From Brevibacillus agri (GTDB lineage: Bacteria; Bacillota; Bacilli; Brevibacillales; Brevibacillaceae): a DNA stretch of 64,000 bases. Position numbers and translations under genes: made by a program. Positions within the stretch are counted from its first letter, which is position 1. Every line of letters begins with the position of its first letter. The DNA is taken from the NCBI RefSeq assembly GCF_004117055.1, contig NZ_CP026363.1:4673001-4737000 (forward strand), written 5' to 3'. Of the stretch, positions 35,010 to 43,747 are shown one piece after another. The notes below the pieces were generated by a model. It saw nothing but the letters and a program-made list of their open reading frames with translations. It searched no databases and was not told where the DNA came from.

Positions 35010-36689
35010 TCAATACCTGAAATTCGAAACGATCTTCTGCAGTTCTTCGGACATCTTGGACAGAGCCAAAGCTGACGAAGCAATTTCTTCCATGGAAGCC
35101 AACTGCTCTTCCGTAGCAGCAGAAACATTTTGCGTTCCGGCTGCTATTTCTCTGGCTACTTCCCGTATGGTTGCCACCGATTGCACAATGTCTTCCATCG
35201 ACCCTGCGACCCGCTGCGCACTGCCTGACACCGCTTGAATCTGAACAACAACATCGCCCACTGAGCGTTGGATGTGCGCGAAGGAAGTTTCTGCCTGGGT
35301 TGCTACTACCATACCTTCGCTTACTTCGTTTTTCACTTGAGCCATGGAAGCTACCGCTTTTTGCATCTGTTCGCGGATCATCGAAATTAAATCGCTGATT
35401 TTACTTGCCGATCCGGCTGACTGCTCCGCAAGCTTTCTTACTTCCTCTGCAACGACAGCAAATCCCCTGCCGTGTTCCCCTGCCCTTGCCGCTTCAATAG
35501 CTGCATTCAAAGCCAGCAAATTCGTTTGAGCAGCAATGTCGGTAATCACTTGAACAATTTCGCCAATTTCCTCTGAACGATCGCCCAAATCTTGGATTGC
35601 ATTTGCCAGGTCATGCGTCTTGGCGTGAATGGAACCCATTTGTTCGTTTGCGGTTTGGAGCGCCTGATTTCCTTCCTCTGCCACTTGCGCTGCTTGTACG
35701 GCGGAAGCGGATACTTTCTGGGCGTTGGCCGCAATTTTTTCAATTTCTTGCGCCATTTCGTTAAGTGTCTGGGCACTCTGGTCTACGCTGGAGGCTTGTT
35801 GCTCGGAGCCCGAGGCTACTTCTTGCATGATGGAAGCGACTTGCTCGGTGGCTCTGCTTGTTTGTTCAGCGCTTGCCGTTAACTCTTCCGCAGATGCGGC
35901 AACCTGTTCTGCATTGACGCCCACTTGATGTATCAGGGTACGCAAGTTGTTTTTCATGACGGTAAAGGAACGCGCCAGTTCTCCGATCTCGTCCTTGTTC
36001 TTTACCACGATATCTTCCACAGTCAGGTCTCCCGCCGCCATTTTTTGTGCAGAAGAGGCCAACAAGACGACGGGTCTCGCAATCCAGCGCGAGACAAAAT
36101 AGCCAATGCAAAGTGCCAAAACGACTGCGATCGCACTGATGATGAGTCCGGTTGTGATGACGCCGTCTACCCGAATGGAGTTTTCTTGCGAGGCTTGCGT
36201 CATTTGTGCTTGTTCCCGCTCATTGATTTCGTCAGCTACCGCCCGAATGTCCCTGGAAAGCGGAAACAACGTGGTCGTGGCGATTTCCAGAGCCCGGTCG
36301 CTGCTCACGGAGAGAATCTGGTTTTTCACTTCATCGTATTGCTTGTTCAAAGTCTCGATTTTGCCCAGCGCATCCTTGGTCTCTGGCGTTGAGGCGATTT
36401 CCATGGTGGAGGACACGAGAGCAGATAGCTCCTTGCTTGCCTCCTCCATTTTTTTCGCGGCTTCCGGATCTTGCGTCAGCAGGTAATCCCGCAAACTGCT
36501 GTTCATCTGCGTTGCCTGTACCTGAATCGCCTTGGCGTTCAGGAGCACTTTCGCCTGTACGTCTACCAGCTCCGTGTACGAGGTGTCCACTTCCTTCAGA
36601 AAGGCGAACGACAGTCCACTCACGATCACCATAAGCAGAGACACCGCTAAAAATCCGCCAATGATTTTCTTTCTGATTGTCCATTTCAT
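35010..36689 (-). CDS. Methyl-accepting chemotaxis protein
   Basis: 559 residues: signal-anchor helix (about 10-30), an extracellular four-helix-bundle sensor (about 31-190, with a Lys/Glu-rich heptad pattern), a second helix ([20 protein letters not shown]), a HAMP domain ([20 protein letters not shown]) and a cytoplasmic signalling domain whose tip reads [20 protein letters not shown], followed by [20 protein letters not shown]. It relays ligand binding to CheA/CheW. The ligand is unknown. GGAGGG precedes ATG 36689. Upstream DNA contains no CheR or CheA gene. Confidence 0.95.
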   Translation of the reverse strand: MKWTIRKKIIGGFLAVSLLMVIVSGLSFAFLKEVDTSYTELVDVQAKVLLNAKAIQVQATQMNSSLRDYLLTQDPEAAKKMEEASKELSALVSSTMEIASTPETKDALGKIETLNKQYDEVKNQILSVSSDRALEIATTTLFPLSRDIRAVADEINEREQAQMTQASQENSIRVDGVITTGLIISAIAVVLALCIGYFVSRWIARPVVLLASSAQKMAAGDLTVEDIVVKNKDEIGELARSFTVMKNNLRTLIHQVGVNAEQVAASAEELTASAEQTSRATEQVASIMQEVASGSEQQASSVDQSAQTLNEMAQEIEKIAANAQKVSASAVQAAQVAEEGNQALQTANEQMGSIHAKTHDLANAIQDLGDRSEEIGEIVQVITDIAAQTNLLALNAAIEAARAGEHGRGFAVVAEEVRKLAEQSAGSASKISDLISMIREQMQKAVASMAQVKNEVSEGMVVATQAETSFAHIQRSVGDVVVQIQAVSGSAQRVAGSMEDIVQSVATIREVAREIAAGTQNVSAATEEQLASMEEIASSALALSKMSEELQKIVSNFRY

Positions 36690-36903
36690 GCTGTACCCTC
36701 CGATTCGCAAGGAAATACGTTCTTGTTACGAGCAGTCATACTGGTTTCGTTGGCGGCGACGAGCTTGTCGATGGCAAGCCCTTCCTGCCGATTATAAGCA
36801 TACAGGCAGAGTTGGCTTTGTTGCAAGTCGGAGGAAAAAGAGAGAGCGTCAAGAAGTTCGCTTGGCCTCAGCGCTTTAGCGCTTTATGGCAACAAGCGCC
36901 AAG

Positions 36904-36941
36904 AAAAAACCCCAGACGAGCTGCAACAACTCGCCTGGAGT
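36904..36941 (-). terminator. Terminator related to the toxin-locus repeat (divergent copy)
   Basis: Contains AACCCCAGACGAG like the three terminators at 39134, 45156 and 51172, but its other arm is ACTCGCCTGGAGT. It ends the oxidoreductase gene on the minus strand. Confidence 0.6.
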
Positions 36942-36978
36942 CCATCATGGTCAAACGTCATCGAAAAACGCATTTTTG

Positions 36979-37959
36979 TCAGCCAATTTTCGCTACCACT
37001 TTTCCTTTCCCTTTACGAGTAGCCAGTTCAGCCAATGCTGCCGGGACTTCCTCCATTGCAATGATTTTCTCAACAAGCGGATTCAGTTTGCCCTCTTGAA
37101 GAAGGAAGAGCATATGGTTTCCGATTTCTGAGAGTTTTTGCTGTTCACGTACATGACCGGACTGATGCACGCTTCCAAGTGCTACTTGGTGAAAAGACAG
37201 GGGACGTGCAAATGAAATCGCATCATTCACATCAGGAGCTCCGGCAATAAACGCAATTTGTCCGTTAAAAGCAAGAGCCTTCAAAGATTTTTCAGCATTT
37301 TCACGTCCTACTGTATCAAGGACCAAATCTACCCCTCGTCCGTTCGTGATTTCCAAAGCTTTCTCTACAAAGTCTTCTTTTTGGTAGTCGATGGCATAAT
37401 CGGCTCCCAAGCTCTTTACATACGCATGATTCATAGAAGAGGCGGTTGTTAACACCGTCAGTCCTGCGTTTTTCGCCAGTTGAATAGCAAAGCCGCCTAC
37501 TCCGCCTGCTCCTGCATGAACGAGAATCGTCTCCCCTCGGGAAGCTCGCATTTTATGGAACAGGGCTTGATACGCTGTATATCCGGCACATGGAAGAGCA
37601 GCAGCTTCTTCAAAGGACACGCCTTCTGGAATGACCGATACTGTATGAGCGGTTGTCACACCATATTCAGCATATCCGCCTTTTTTCGTCAAATCACTGT
37701 GATAGACAACTCTGTCTCCCGCTTGGATATTTGTTACCTTTTCGCCTACTTCTTCAACCACGCCAGCGGAATCCAACCCCAAAACATGCGGGTATACCCA
37801 ATTGGGATTTCCTCTGATCCCTGTTTGATAGTCTACAGGGTTACATGCAGTAGCTTTTATTTTGACCAGGATTTCACCTGGCTTCGGCGACGGTTTTTCT
37901 ACATCCCCTACTTTCATTTCAAATACGTTTGCTTTTTCTTCGAGCAGTAATGCCTTCAA
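36979..37959 (-). CDS. Zinc-independent NADP-dependent alcohol dehydrogenase / quinone oxidoreductase
   Basis: 326 residues of the QOR-type MDR family: KIKATACNPVDYQTGIRGNP and HVLGLDSAGVVEEVGEKV in the catalytic domain, VHAGAGGVGGFAIQLAKNAG (about 148-168) as the NADP-binding fold. Family members reduce quinones or enones. Catalytic zinc ligands are absent. It lies directly downstream of the broken VOC gene, and both are divergent from the HxlR regulator, a common arrangement for electrophile-responsive operons. Confidence 0.9.
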   Translation of the reverse strand: MKALLLEEKANVFEMKVGDVEKPSPKPGEILVKIKATACNPVDYQTGIRGNPNWVYPHVLGLDSAGVVEEVGEKVTNIQAGDRVVYHSDLTKKGGYAEYGVTTAHTVSVIPEGVSFEEAAALPCAGYTAYQALFHKMRASRGETILVHAGAGGVGGFAIQLAKNAGLTVLTTASSMNHAYVKSLGADYAIDYQKEDFVEKALEITNGRGVDLVLDTVGRENAEKSLKALAFNGQIAFIAGAPDVNDAISFARPLSFHQVALGSVHQSGHVREQQKLSEIGNHMLFLLQEGKLNPLVEKIIAMEEVPAALAELATRKGKGKVVAKIG

Positions 37960-37974
37960 TGTAAGCTCCCCCCT

Positions 37975-38472
37975 TTAATAAGCACCTTGTGAATACGTTA
38001 ACTCATAACTGTGTGTATAAATTTCGAGTACATTCCCGAACGGGTCTTCGCAATACACCATTTTATACGGCTTTTCATTTGGATAATATTCACGAATAGG
38101 CATACGTTGCTTCCCTCCGTGAGCTACCACTTTTTCAACAAGCCCTTCAATATCAGGATCTTGTGCACAAAAATGAAAAATCCCCGTTTTCCAAAATTCA
38201 AAGTTATTTTCAGGAGTTCCATTTGCTGAAAATTCAAATATTTATACACCGACTTTATCAGATGTTGCCAAGTGAGCGATTTTCAATTTTCCCCAGCCCC
38301 TTCCAAATACATCTGTGCACATTTGTCCAATCGGGCTATCGTCTTCTCGAATTTCAGACGGTTTCATAATGGCATACCATCCTAATACCTCTGTATAAAA
38401 CGCAACAGCTTTCTGTACATCCGGAACAGATAATCCAATATGGGAAAATGAACGAGGATATGTGTTCGTCAT
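37975..38472 (-). pseudogene. VOC (glyoxalase-like) family protein, single nonsense mutation
   Basis: The frame starts MTNTYPRSFSHIGLSVPDV and runs to HLATSDKVGV, meets a TAA (38244-38242), and continues in the same frame as IFEFSANGTPENNFEFWKTG, IREYYPNEKPYKMVYCEDPF and GNVLEIYTHSYE to a final TAA. Removing one stop restores a normal ~165-residue VOC-fold metalloprotein (GAA to TAA is the simplest change). The missing half carries the second metal-binding strand. It is the first gene of the unit with the oxidoreductase. Confidence 0.85.
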
Positions 38473-38640
38473 TTTTTCTCTTCTCCTTTTTACCTTTCGT
38501 TCTTTTTCAGTATAATGAAGGACATGTTGGAATGGAAAGTCGGCACTTTCATGTAACCAGGTACCCTAATCGTAACCATCGTTCATGTTTACTTGGCTAT
38601 ATGTGGGCAAAACCAAGAACTTTCACGTGGGGGATCAACG

Positions 38641-38970
38641 TTGACTACGCCAAAATACAATGTACCAGTGGAAGCAACGCTGGAAGTAATCGGAGGAAAA
38701 TGGAAAGTTGTCATTTTATGCCTGTTAAAAGAAGGAGAAAAACGCTTCAGTGAACTGCAAAGAGGCATACCACTGATTACGAAAAAAATGCTTTCCCAGC
38801 AGTTAAGAGAATTAGAGGAAGACGGAATCATCAGCCGGAGAGTTTACGATGATGTTCCCCCTAAAGTAGAGTACTCGCTAACGGAAGAAGGAGAAAGTTT
38901 GCGCGAAATTTTACAGGCAATGTGCGCATGGGGAGACAGAAGAATGGGGAATCAGCCGGATTGCAGGTAA
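38641..38970 (+). CDS. HxlR family transcriptional regulator
   Basis: 109 residues from a TTG at 38641 (GGGGG seven bases upstream). The HxlR winged helix is plain: [40 protein letters not shown] and [16 protein letters not shown]. HxlR proteins sense electrophiles or aldehydes, often by a Cys; the only cysteines here are at about 30 (VILCLL), 98 and near the C-terminus. It is divergent from the VOC/oxidoreductase pair, its likely target. Confidence 0.88.
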   Translation: MTTPKYNVPVEATLEVIGGKWKVVILCLLKEGEKRFSELQRGIPLITKKMLSQQLRELEEDGIISRRVYDDVPPKVEYSLTEEGESLREILQAMCAWGDRRMGNQPDCR

Positions 38971-39133
38971 ACTGGTGCCGAATGCCAAGGATACTTTGTC
39001 AAACTGTATCGTTTCCCTCAATCCTTCTGTTTCACGTTGATAAAGATTAATACGACGAAGAATTTCAAGTCTTGGGAGTCCATACGACTTCTCATTGATG
39101 AATAAAAAGGGTTATTGTAGCCCAACCTCAGAG

Positions 39134-39175
39134 CAAAAAGAAACCCCAGACGAGTAGGTGAATTCGCTTGGGGTT
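39134..39175 (-). terminator. Toxin-cassette terminator, copy A
   Basis: GCAAAAAGAAACCCCAGACG begins this near-identical element; arms CCCCAGACGAGT/ATTCGCTTGGGG, T-rich on the minus strand. It is separated from the cassette A immunity gene by the IS5 insertion. Confidence 0.75.
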
Positions 39176-39186
39176 CAATGCTCTAG

Positions 39187-40042
39187 GATGTGTCTGAAAA
39201 CTCATTATTGAGTTAGTTTAAAGATGGACGCGACATATACAAACGCTAGGAATGATTTGGCCAGCTTGTCGTAACGAGTAGCGATTCGTCGAAAATGTTT
39301 GATTTTATTGAAGAAGCACTCCACCAAGTGCCGTTCTTTATAGCGATACCAATCCACTTTCCAAGGATTTTTATTATTCGCTTTAGGCGGGATGGTGTAC
39401 GCTGCCTGCTTAGCCGTAATCCAATGCCGAATGCCTTCTGAGCCGTAGGCTTTGTCACCAACAATATGGCTTCCCGTAAGATCAAACCCTTGAAGCAAAT
39501 TGATCGCTGGAACGGAATCATAGACGTGCCCCCCCGTGAGAAGAAAAGCGAGGGGATTCCCTAATCCATCGACGACGGTATGAAGTTTGGTTGTCTTTCC
39601 GCCACGGCTGACGCCTATGTGCTGATTTACTTCGTGTCCTTCTGCGTTTTTTTAGCACCCGCACTGTGTTGATGAGCTTTGACCGATGTAGAATCGATGC
39701 TCAAGTTTTCAAAGTCAGGTTCTACGTGAAGAGCTTGGAAGATGGCGACAAGTAATCCGGTATCTCTCCACTTGCAGAAGCGACTGTAGACCGTTTTCCA
39801 TGAACCATAAAGTTCTTCCGGCAAATCTCGCCAAGCCGCACCACTTCGGGCAATCCAAAGAATGGCATTAAACATGGTACGATTACTTAATTTGGACGGA
39901 CGTCCTGTTCGATAGGGGGGGAACATGTCCTGAATTTGTTCCCACTGTTCATCGTTTATTTCGTACCGTCTTTGAATCATGCTCGTTGCTCCATTCGTTT
40001 TTCCTAAATCATACCACATTTTCTTTAGTTTTCAGACACGTC
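39187..40042 (-). mobile_element. IS5-family (IS427-like) insertion sequence
   Basis: An 856-bp element with terminal inverted repeats GATGTGTCTGAAAAC / GTTTTCAGACACGTC, flanked by CTAG on both sides (39183-39186 and 40043-40046), a likely target duplication. It carries one transposase encoded in two frames. Its boundaries show it entered between the 40055-40420 immunity gene and the shared cassette terminator. Confidence 0.88.
39205..39980 (-). CDS. IS5-family DDE transposase (programmed -1 frameshift)
   Basis: Frame 1 starts at ATG 39980 (GGAG upstream): IQRRYEINDEQWEQIQDMFP to LSIDSTSVKAHQHSAGAKK. At seven A (39653-39647; A-AAA-AAC slippery heptamer) a -1 shift continues into NAEGHEVNQHIGVSRGGKTT, LHTVVDGLGNPLAFLLTGGH, VGDKAYGSEGIRHWI and HLVECFFNKIKHFRRIATRY. 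The catalytic triad is D of IDSTS, D of VGDKAYG and E of HLVECFF. Without the shift the product ends after TQKDTK. The element appears intact. Confidence 0.85.
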
Positions 40043-40054
40043 CTAGTTCAACTT

Positions 40055-40420
40055 CTAAATAGTTTTAGCTTCCCATTTTTTAATACTGATTTGCTCCATG
40101 TTGTAAACGTCCATTAAATCTTGGCACAAAAGTTTGAGTTCATCTTTTTCTTTGTCTTTTTTTACATACATTAACTCTGCTTCAAAATAACTGTCTGAAC
40201 CTAAGTAATTTACTAATTTGAAAGGTTTTATTTCCTTACCATTGTCTGTATGATATGACCAATTGTTTAATATAGTCCTTGTTCCGAGTGGACTCCTTTC
40301 AAACTCCTTTAAATCACCTTCCACAGACACCTTAATTTTTACCACTGTACCTTTTTTCACTTCAAAGTTGGGTACAGAGTACACATCGTTGATATTATCC
40401 CAGCTAATGCCCATAGACAA
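40055..40420 (-). CDS. Putative immunity protein of orphan toxin tip A
   Basis: 121 residues, AT-rich codons, no recognised family. A TTG start at 40420 has GGGAG seven bases upstream and lies 13 bases after the stop of the toxin tip, the usual coupling of toxin and immunity genes. The sequence is acidic and mainly beta-strand forming (VKIKVSVEGDLKEFERSPLG). Function is inferred from position only. Confidence 0.55.
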   Translation of the reverse strand: MSMGISWDNINDVYSVPNFEVKKGTVVKIKVSVEGDLKEFERSPLGTRTILNNWSYHTDNGKEIKPFKLVNYLGSDSYFEAELMYVKKDKEKDELKLLCQDLMDVYNMEQISIKKWEAKTI

Positions 40421-40433
40421 GTTCGTCTCCCTT

Positions 40434-41168
40434 CTAAAAACCTGGCGATAGTCTTCTACCAGCTGGAGTTGACTTTAATAAGGCTCGTGCCACAGCTATG
40501 GCTGCCCCAACAGTACTTAAATTTCTTCTCACACCGCCATCACCTTGAGCGTACATTTGATAGCGCGCAACCCCTGCTTCTGGGAAAGTTATCTCCATTT
40601 TTACATTATCAAAAACTGGAATGTTGGTCATGGTTTTTAACTTTTCGCCCTCTTTTAGGTTACCAAGCTTCTTATATAATTCTAGTTGCGCTTTAGGGTC
40701 TTGTCCATTTAGAGGCTTAACCTCCCAAACTTTATTTCCTAAAACAATGTCAGCCTCATAGTATTTATTCTTGAGTCCAAACCATTCTGTTTCTCCTGTG
40801 GCTAATTTTTTCTCGAGTTCGGCATTCTGCCCGTACTTCTGATAAAGTTGTTTTGCTACATTAATCTGTGCAATCTCATGGAAAGGAGTATATAACTCTC
40901 TAAAATTTGGTTCACCAGGATCAGGTGTATCAGTAAAATCCGGTGCCAAAAATGACAATGCACTTGATCCAAATACCATCATAGATGCATCAGCAGCGGA
41001 GAATAGTCCGCTATTGTAACCTTGCGAAATAAGATTTAGAGACCAAGTATAGCTATGACCAGTTGGATCGCTATACCTCAACGGATTGTTTGCGGTATAT
41101 ACATACCGATTCAACGTCAACGGATTCTCCACTTGCCCCTTATACGCATCCTCCATGATAAAGCGCTC
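40434..41168 (-). pseudogene. Orphan Rhs C-terminal toxin tip A (PD-(D/E)xK-nuclease-like)
   Basis: The frame begins inside the conserved Rhs core end, ERFIMEDAYKGQVENPLTLN then RYVYTANNPLRYSDPTGH, and continues for ~205 residues of variable tip. The tip contains EADIVLGNKVWEVKPLNGQD with Asp and E-x-K spaced as in restriction-endonuclease-fold nucleases. The Rhs core and a credible start are missing: a TAA lies just upstream and the ATG at 41156 has no ribosome site. It is a displaced cassette, silent unless recombined onto a full rhs gene. Confidence 0.75.
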
Positions 41169-41183
41169 AATGGATAAAGGTTA

Positions 41184-41209
41184 GGTGGCAACTCGTAAAA
41201 GCTACCACC
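41184..41209 (-). repeat. Terminal hairpin of IS110-type element A
   Basis: GGTGGTAGC...GTTGCCACC just past the transposase stop; element B has GGCGGTAAT...GTTGCCGCC at the same place (46509-46535). It marks the element end nearest the toxin tip. Confidence 0.5.
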
Positions 41210-41216
41210 CTGCTGA

Positions 41217-42452
41217 TTACGCCGCCTGTTCTGTAAGGACTGGCATTTTATACTCCGTCTTGTACTTCATCATGCTGTAGATGACGTTGACCAGTTTCCG
41301 CATGACACAGATGATTGCTTGCCACTTGGTTTTGCCCTCTGCTAGCTTCTTCTCATAGTAAGCATGGTACATTGGATGATTCGGCTTCTTTTCCCCCCTC
41401 GATACGCCAAGCATACGAATAGCGAGGTTGTAGAATATGTCATACAAGCTACGGTTGCCTAGCTTGCTCTTTTTAGCTTTCTGCTTGTTCCCTGAACTGT
41501 GCTGAACAGGTGCGATTCCTGCAAAGTTAGCTAGCTTGTCTGCATTAGAGAAGCGTGAAATGTCGCCAATCTCCGCTATCAACTCCGCCGCCGTTACTGT
41601 ACTGATTCCGTGCATCGTTTCTAGCTTGTAATCGAGTAAAGCCAAATGTTTCTTCAACTCAGCGTCAATCTGGTCTAGCTGATGCTCACGAATGATGATG
41701 TCTCGAACAACATCTTTCACTAGGAAATCATTAGCTTCTTGGTAGTCCTTTGATGTGTCACCGTCCTGTTCCACAAGAGAAAGAATTTCTTCTGCCTTCT
41801 TGGTTGACAGACAGTAATTGCTTTTCTTACGTAGAAATTCGGCTAGTTTCTCCACCCCCACCCCTTTCAAACAGCTTGGGGAAGGATATTTACGCCAAAA
41901 GGCTAATGCTGTTTTCCCATCCACCTGTGAAAAGAACTTCTTGTAGCTTGGGTAATGGTAGCCAAGCTGTTGGTGGAGTTGAAGTTTCAAACCAGTCAAA
42001 ACGCTAACGATATTTGCTCTTCTCGTTACCAGTTGGGAAATTGCATAGTAGAGGTCAAGCGGATTGGCGTCTGGCAAGGTATCCAAGTTGGAAATCAGGA
42101 TACGAGCCACACATTCCGCATCCCAAGCATCTGTTTTCTTGTTGTTTGGACTGCTTCTCCGCATGGATACCGTTAGTGCAGGATTGACAGCTTTTACCTC
42201 ATACTTGTTTTCGATAAGGTACATGGCGAGTCCTCTTCCGTAGCCGCCCACATCTTCCAGACCGAAAACAGGTGTCAGACCTTCCTTCTTGGCAATCTTG
42301 TTTACCTCTTTCAGAAACACAGGGAAAGCGGAAGGCTTGTTTTCAAACTTCAATTCACCCAGTTTTTCATGCAGACAATTCATCATGATGGCTGTGTGAT
42401 GGTTTTTATGCAGGTCTACGCCAATGTAAAGCAATGTCAATTTACGATTCAT
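41217..42452 (-). CDS. IS110-family recombinase A
   Basis: 411 residues. N-terminal RuvC-like DEDD domain: YIGVDLHKNHHTAIM (Asp 13), FGLEDVGGYGRGLAMYL and KTDAWDAECVARIL. C-terminal transposase_20 domain: MHGISTVTAAELIAEIGDIS, FAGIAPVQHSSGNKQ with the nucleophilic serine, then YDIFYNLAIRMLG. IS110 enzymes recombine DNA with the help of a bridge RNA encoded in the element's own noncoding end. It is similar to recombinase B (46552-47787). The element end abuts toxin tip A. Confidence 0.92.
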   Translation of the reverse strand: MNRKLTLLYIGVDLHKNHHTAIMMNCLHEKLGELKFENKPSAFPVFLKEVNKIAKKEGLTPVFGLEDVGGYGRGLAMYLIENKYEVKAVNPALTVSMRRSSPNNKKTDAWDAECVARILISNLDTLPDANPLDLYYAISQLVTRRANIVSVLTGLKLQLHQQLGYHYPSYKKFFSQVDGKTALAFWRKYPSPSCLKGVGVEKLAEFLRKKSNYCLSTKKAEEILSLVEQDGDTSKDYQEANDFLVKDVVRDIIIREHQLDQIDAELKKHLALLDYKLETMHGISTVTAAELIAEIGDISRFSNADKLANFAGIAPVQHSSGNKQKAKKSKLGNRSLYDIFYNLAIRMLGVSRGEKKPNHPMYHAYYEKKLAEGKTKWQAIICVMRKLVNVIYSMMKYKTEYKMPVLTEQAA

Positions 42453-42477
42453 GATTCTTTCCCCCTCATCTTAGTTG

Positions 42478-42588
42478 TTTTCAGTTATCTATGCAAAGAA
42501 TGTCAGCACCCTCCGAACAAGCGTTAATCATATAGATGACCACGCACGGACACGTCAGCTTGTACATTCTCTGTTAGACAACTGAAAA
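42478..42588 (-). ncRNA. Candidate IS110 bridge RNA A
   Basis: Between the serine recombinase and IS110 genes, arms TTTTCAGTTATCTA (42478-42491) and TAGACAACTGAAAA (42575-42588) pair at 13 of 14 positions, with a second inner stem AGAATGT/ACATTCT. The ~60-base centre would be the loop region. Position (directly upstream of the recombinase) and size suit an IS110-group bridge RNA. Confidence 0.4.
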
Positions 42589-42592
42589 GGTT

Positions 42593-43369
42593 CTAAATTA
42601 TCGGTTGGTGAATACCTTGTGATTCGATATGACCGTATGTGTATTGCCCTTTGTAAAATCCCTCACGGTCTAGGATTCGCTTCACTTGCACTTTTGTAAA
42701 TGACTTGCCCTGTGCTGTTCTGTAGCCCTCCACATTAAGCTGTAGAGCCATTCGGGAGAGTGACCAAGTTGGATACTGCTCACGTAACGAAAACAGTCTA
42801 CGAACCGTTTCTGCCTGTTTCTGGTCTATCTGTAAAGCCTTCTGACCTTTTGGTACTGTATAGCCAAAGGTTGCCCTTCCTCCTGCATAGCCGCCTTGTT
42901 GGGCTTTCTTATTCCGCCCCCTTCCAAGTTTCATCGCTATTTCAAGTCGTTGGTATTGGTCAAGCAGTTCCATTAAACCGTTAATCAAGAAATCGCTAGG
43001 GTCTTTCTTGTGGATACTGTACGTGGGCTGTTCAATGCTTCTGACATCTACTCCGTACTTCTTGAACTCCCGATGCACCAATACCTTCACGATGTCAGAC
43101 CGCCATAAACGGCTTGTATTCAACACAACTACGTAATCCACCTGATGAGTAGAGAGGGCGGCTAGCATGTCCTGAAAGCCCTCCCTGTCCACTTCTAGGG
43201 CTTCCTCATCCACTTTTGCCCCTGATATGCCTTCATCGCAGAACATATGCAGGAGATTCCATCCCTGTTCCTTGCAGTATGCTAGAATTTCATCCTGTTG
43301 GTACGCTAGACTGTAGCCGTCTTTTGCTTGTCCTTGCGTAGAAACTCTGACATATCCGATGACGTTCAT
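42593..43369 (-). CDS. Serine recombinase A (resolvase/invertase type)
   Basis: About 258 residues. The resolvase catalytic domain includes GYVRVSTQGQAKDGYSLAYQ (Ser nucleophile) and VVLNTSRLWRSDIVKVLVHR; a recombinase DNA-binding region follows (GGYAGGRATFGYTVPKGQKA to KVQVKRILDREGFYKG). It is shorter than large serine integrases and lacks a zinc ribbon. ATG 43369 has GGGAGG eight bases upstream. Nearly the same architecture as recombinase B (48051-48833). The divergent XRE gene and three operator-like sites lie upstream. Confidence 0.9.
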   Translation of the reverse strand: MNVIGYVRVSTQGQAKDGYSLAYQQDEILAYCKEQGWNLLHMFCDEGISGAKVDEEALEVDREGFQDMLAALSTHQVDYVVVLNTSRLWRSDIVKVLVHREFKKYGVDVRSIEQPTYSIHKKDPSDFLINGLMELLDQYQRLEIAMKLGRGRNKKAQQGGYAGGRATFGYTVPKGQKALQIDQKQAETVRRLFSLREQYPTWSLSRMALQLNVEGYRTAQGKSFTKVQVKRILDREGFYKGQYTYGHIESQGIHQPII

Positions 43370-43403
43370 GGTCATTTCCTCCCCCATCGTTACAGAAATT
43401 GAG

Positions 43404-43521
43404 ATTTACGTAACGCTTAACCGAAACGACATACTCTGATTATATACCGTTTAACCGTAACACACAATGACTTCTTCTTAATGAGATGCTATAATGAGAC
43501 AAGTCTAGTACGCTTAAGCGT
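43404..43521. promoter_or_regulatory. Operator-like sites between recombinase A and the XRE gene
   Basis: A perfect palindrome ACGCTTAAGCGT (43510-43521) and two related sites, ACGCTTAACCGA (about 43413) and ACCGTTTAACCGT (about 43446), consensus ACGSTTAASCGT. An extended -10 TGCTATAAT lies near 43485-43493, just before the last site, so the XRE protein probably controls itself and recombinase A. Confidence 0.6.
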
Positions 43522-43543
43522 TACCTATTCAGGAGGAAATAAC

Positions 43544-43744
43544 ATGGCAATTCGGGTAAAACTGAGAGAGATTCTTGAACAAAGAGGTATCTCTCAACGG
43601 GAATTAGCAAGACTTACAGGGTTAAGAGCAAGCACTGTCAATCATCTTTGTTCTGATAAGGTAGACAGGGTATATTTAGAGACTTTGGAACTTATTTGCA
43701 AGACGCTGAATATCAGCATTGAAGAACTGATTGAGATTGATTAA
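43544..43744 (+). CDS. Small XRE-type DNA-binding protein
   Basis: 66 residues: a single Cro/C1-type helix-turn-helix, REILEQRGISQRELARLTGL then RASTVNHLC, with YLETLELICKTLNISIEELI. AGGAGGAAATAAC precedes the ATG. It is divergent from serine recombinase A and convergent with the Rep-like gene; probably the element's repressor. Confidence 0.85.
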   Translation: MAIRVKLREILEQRGISQRELARLTGLRASTVNHLCSDKVDRVYLETLELICKTLNISIEELIEID

Positions 43745-43747
43745 AGG

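Noticed and set aside
36690-36978. Possible c-di-GMP riboswitch before the chemoreceptor gene
   Set aside because: The conserved GEMM core sequences are absent.
38985-39100. Short minus-strand open frame (LPRLEILRRINLYQRETEGL)
   Set aside because: No start or ribosome site and not recognised; it may be a gene remnant but cannot be supported.
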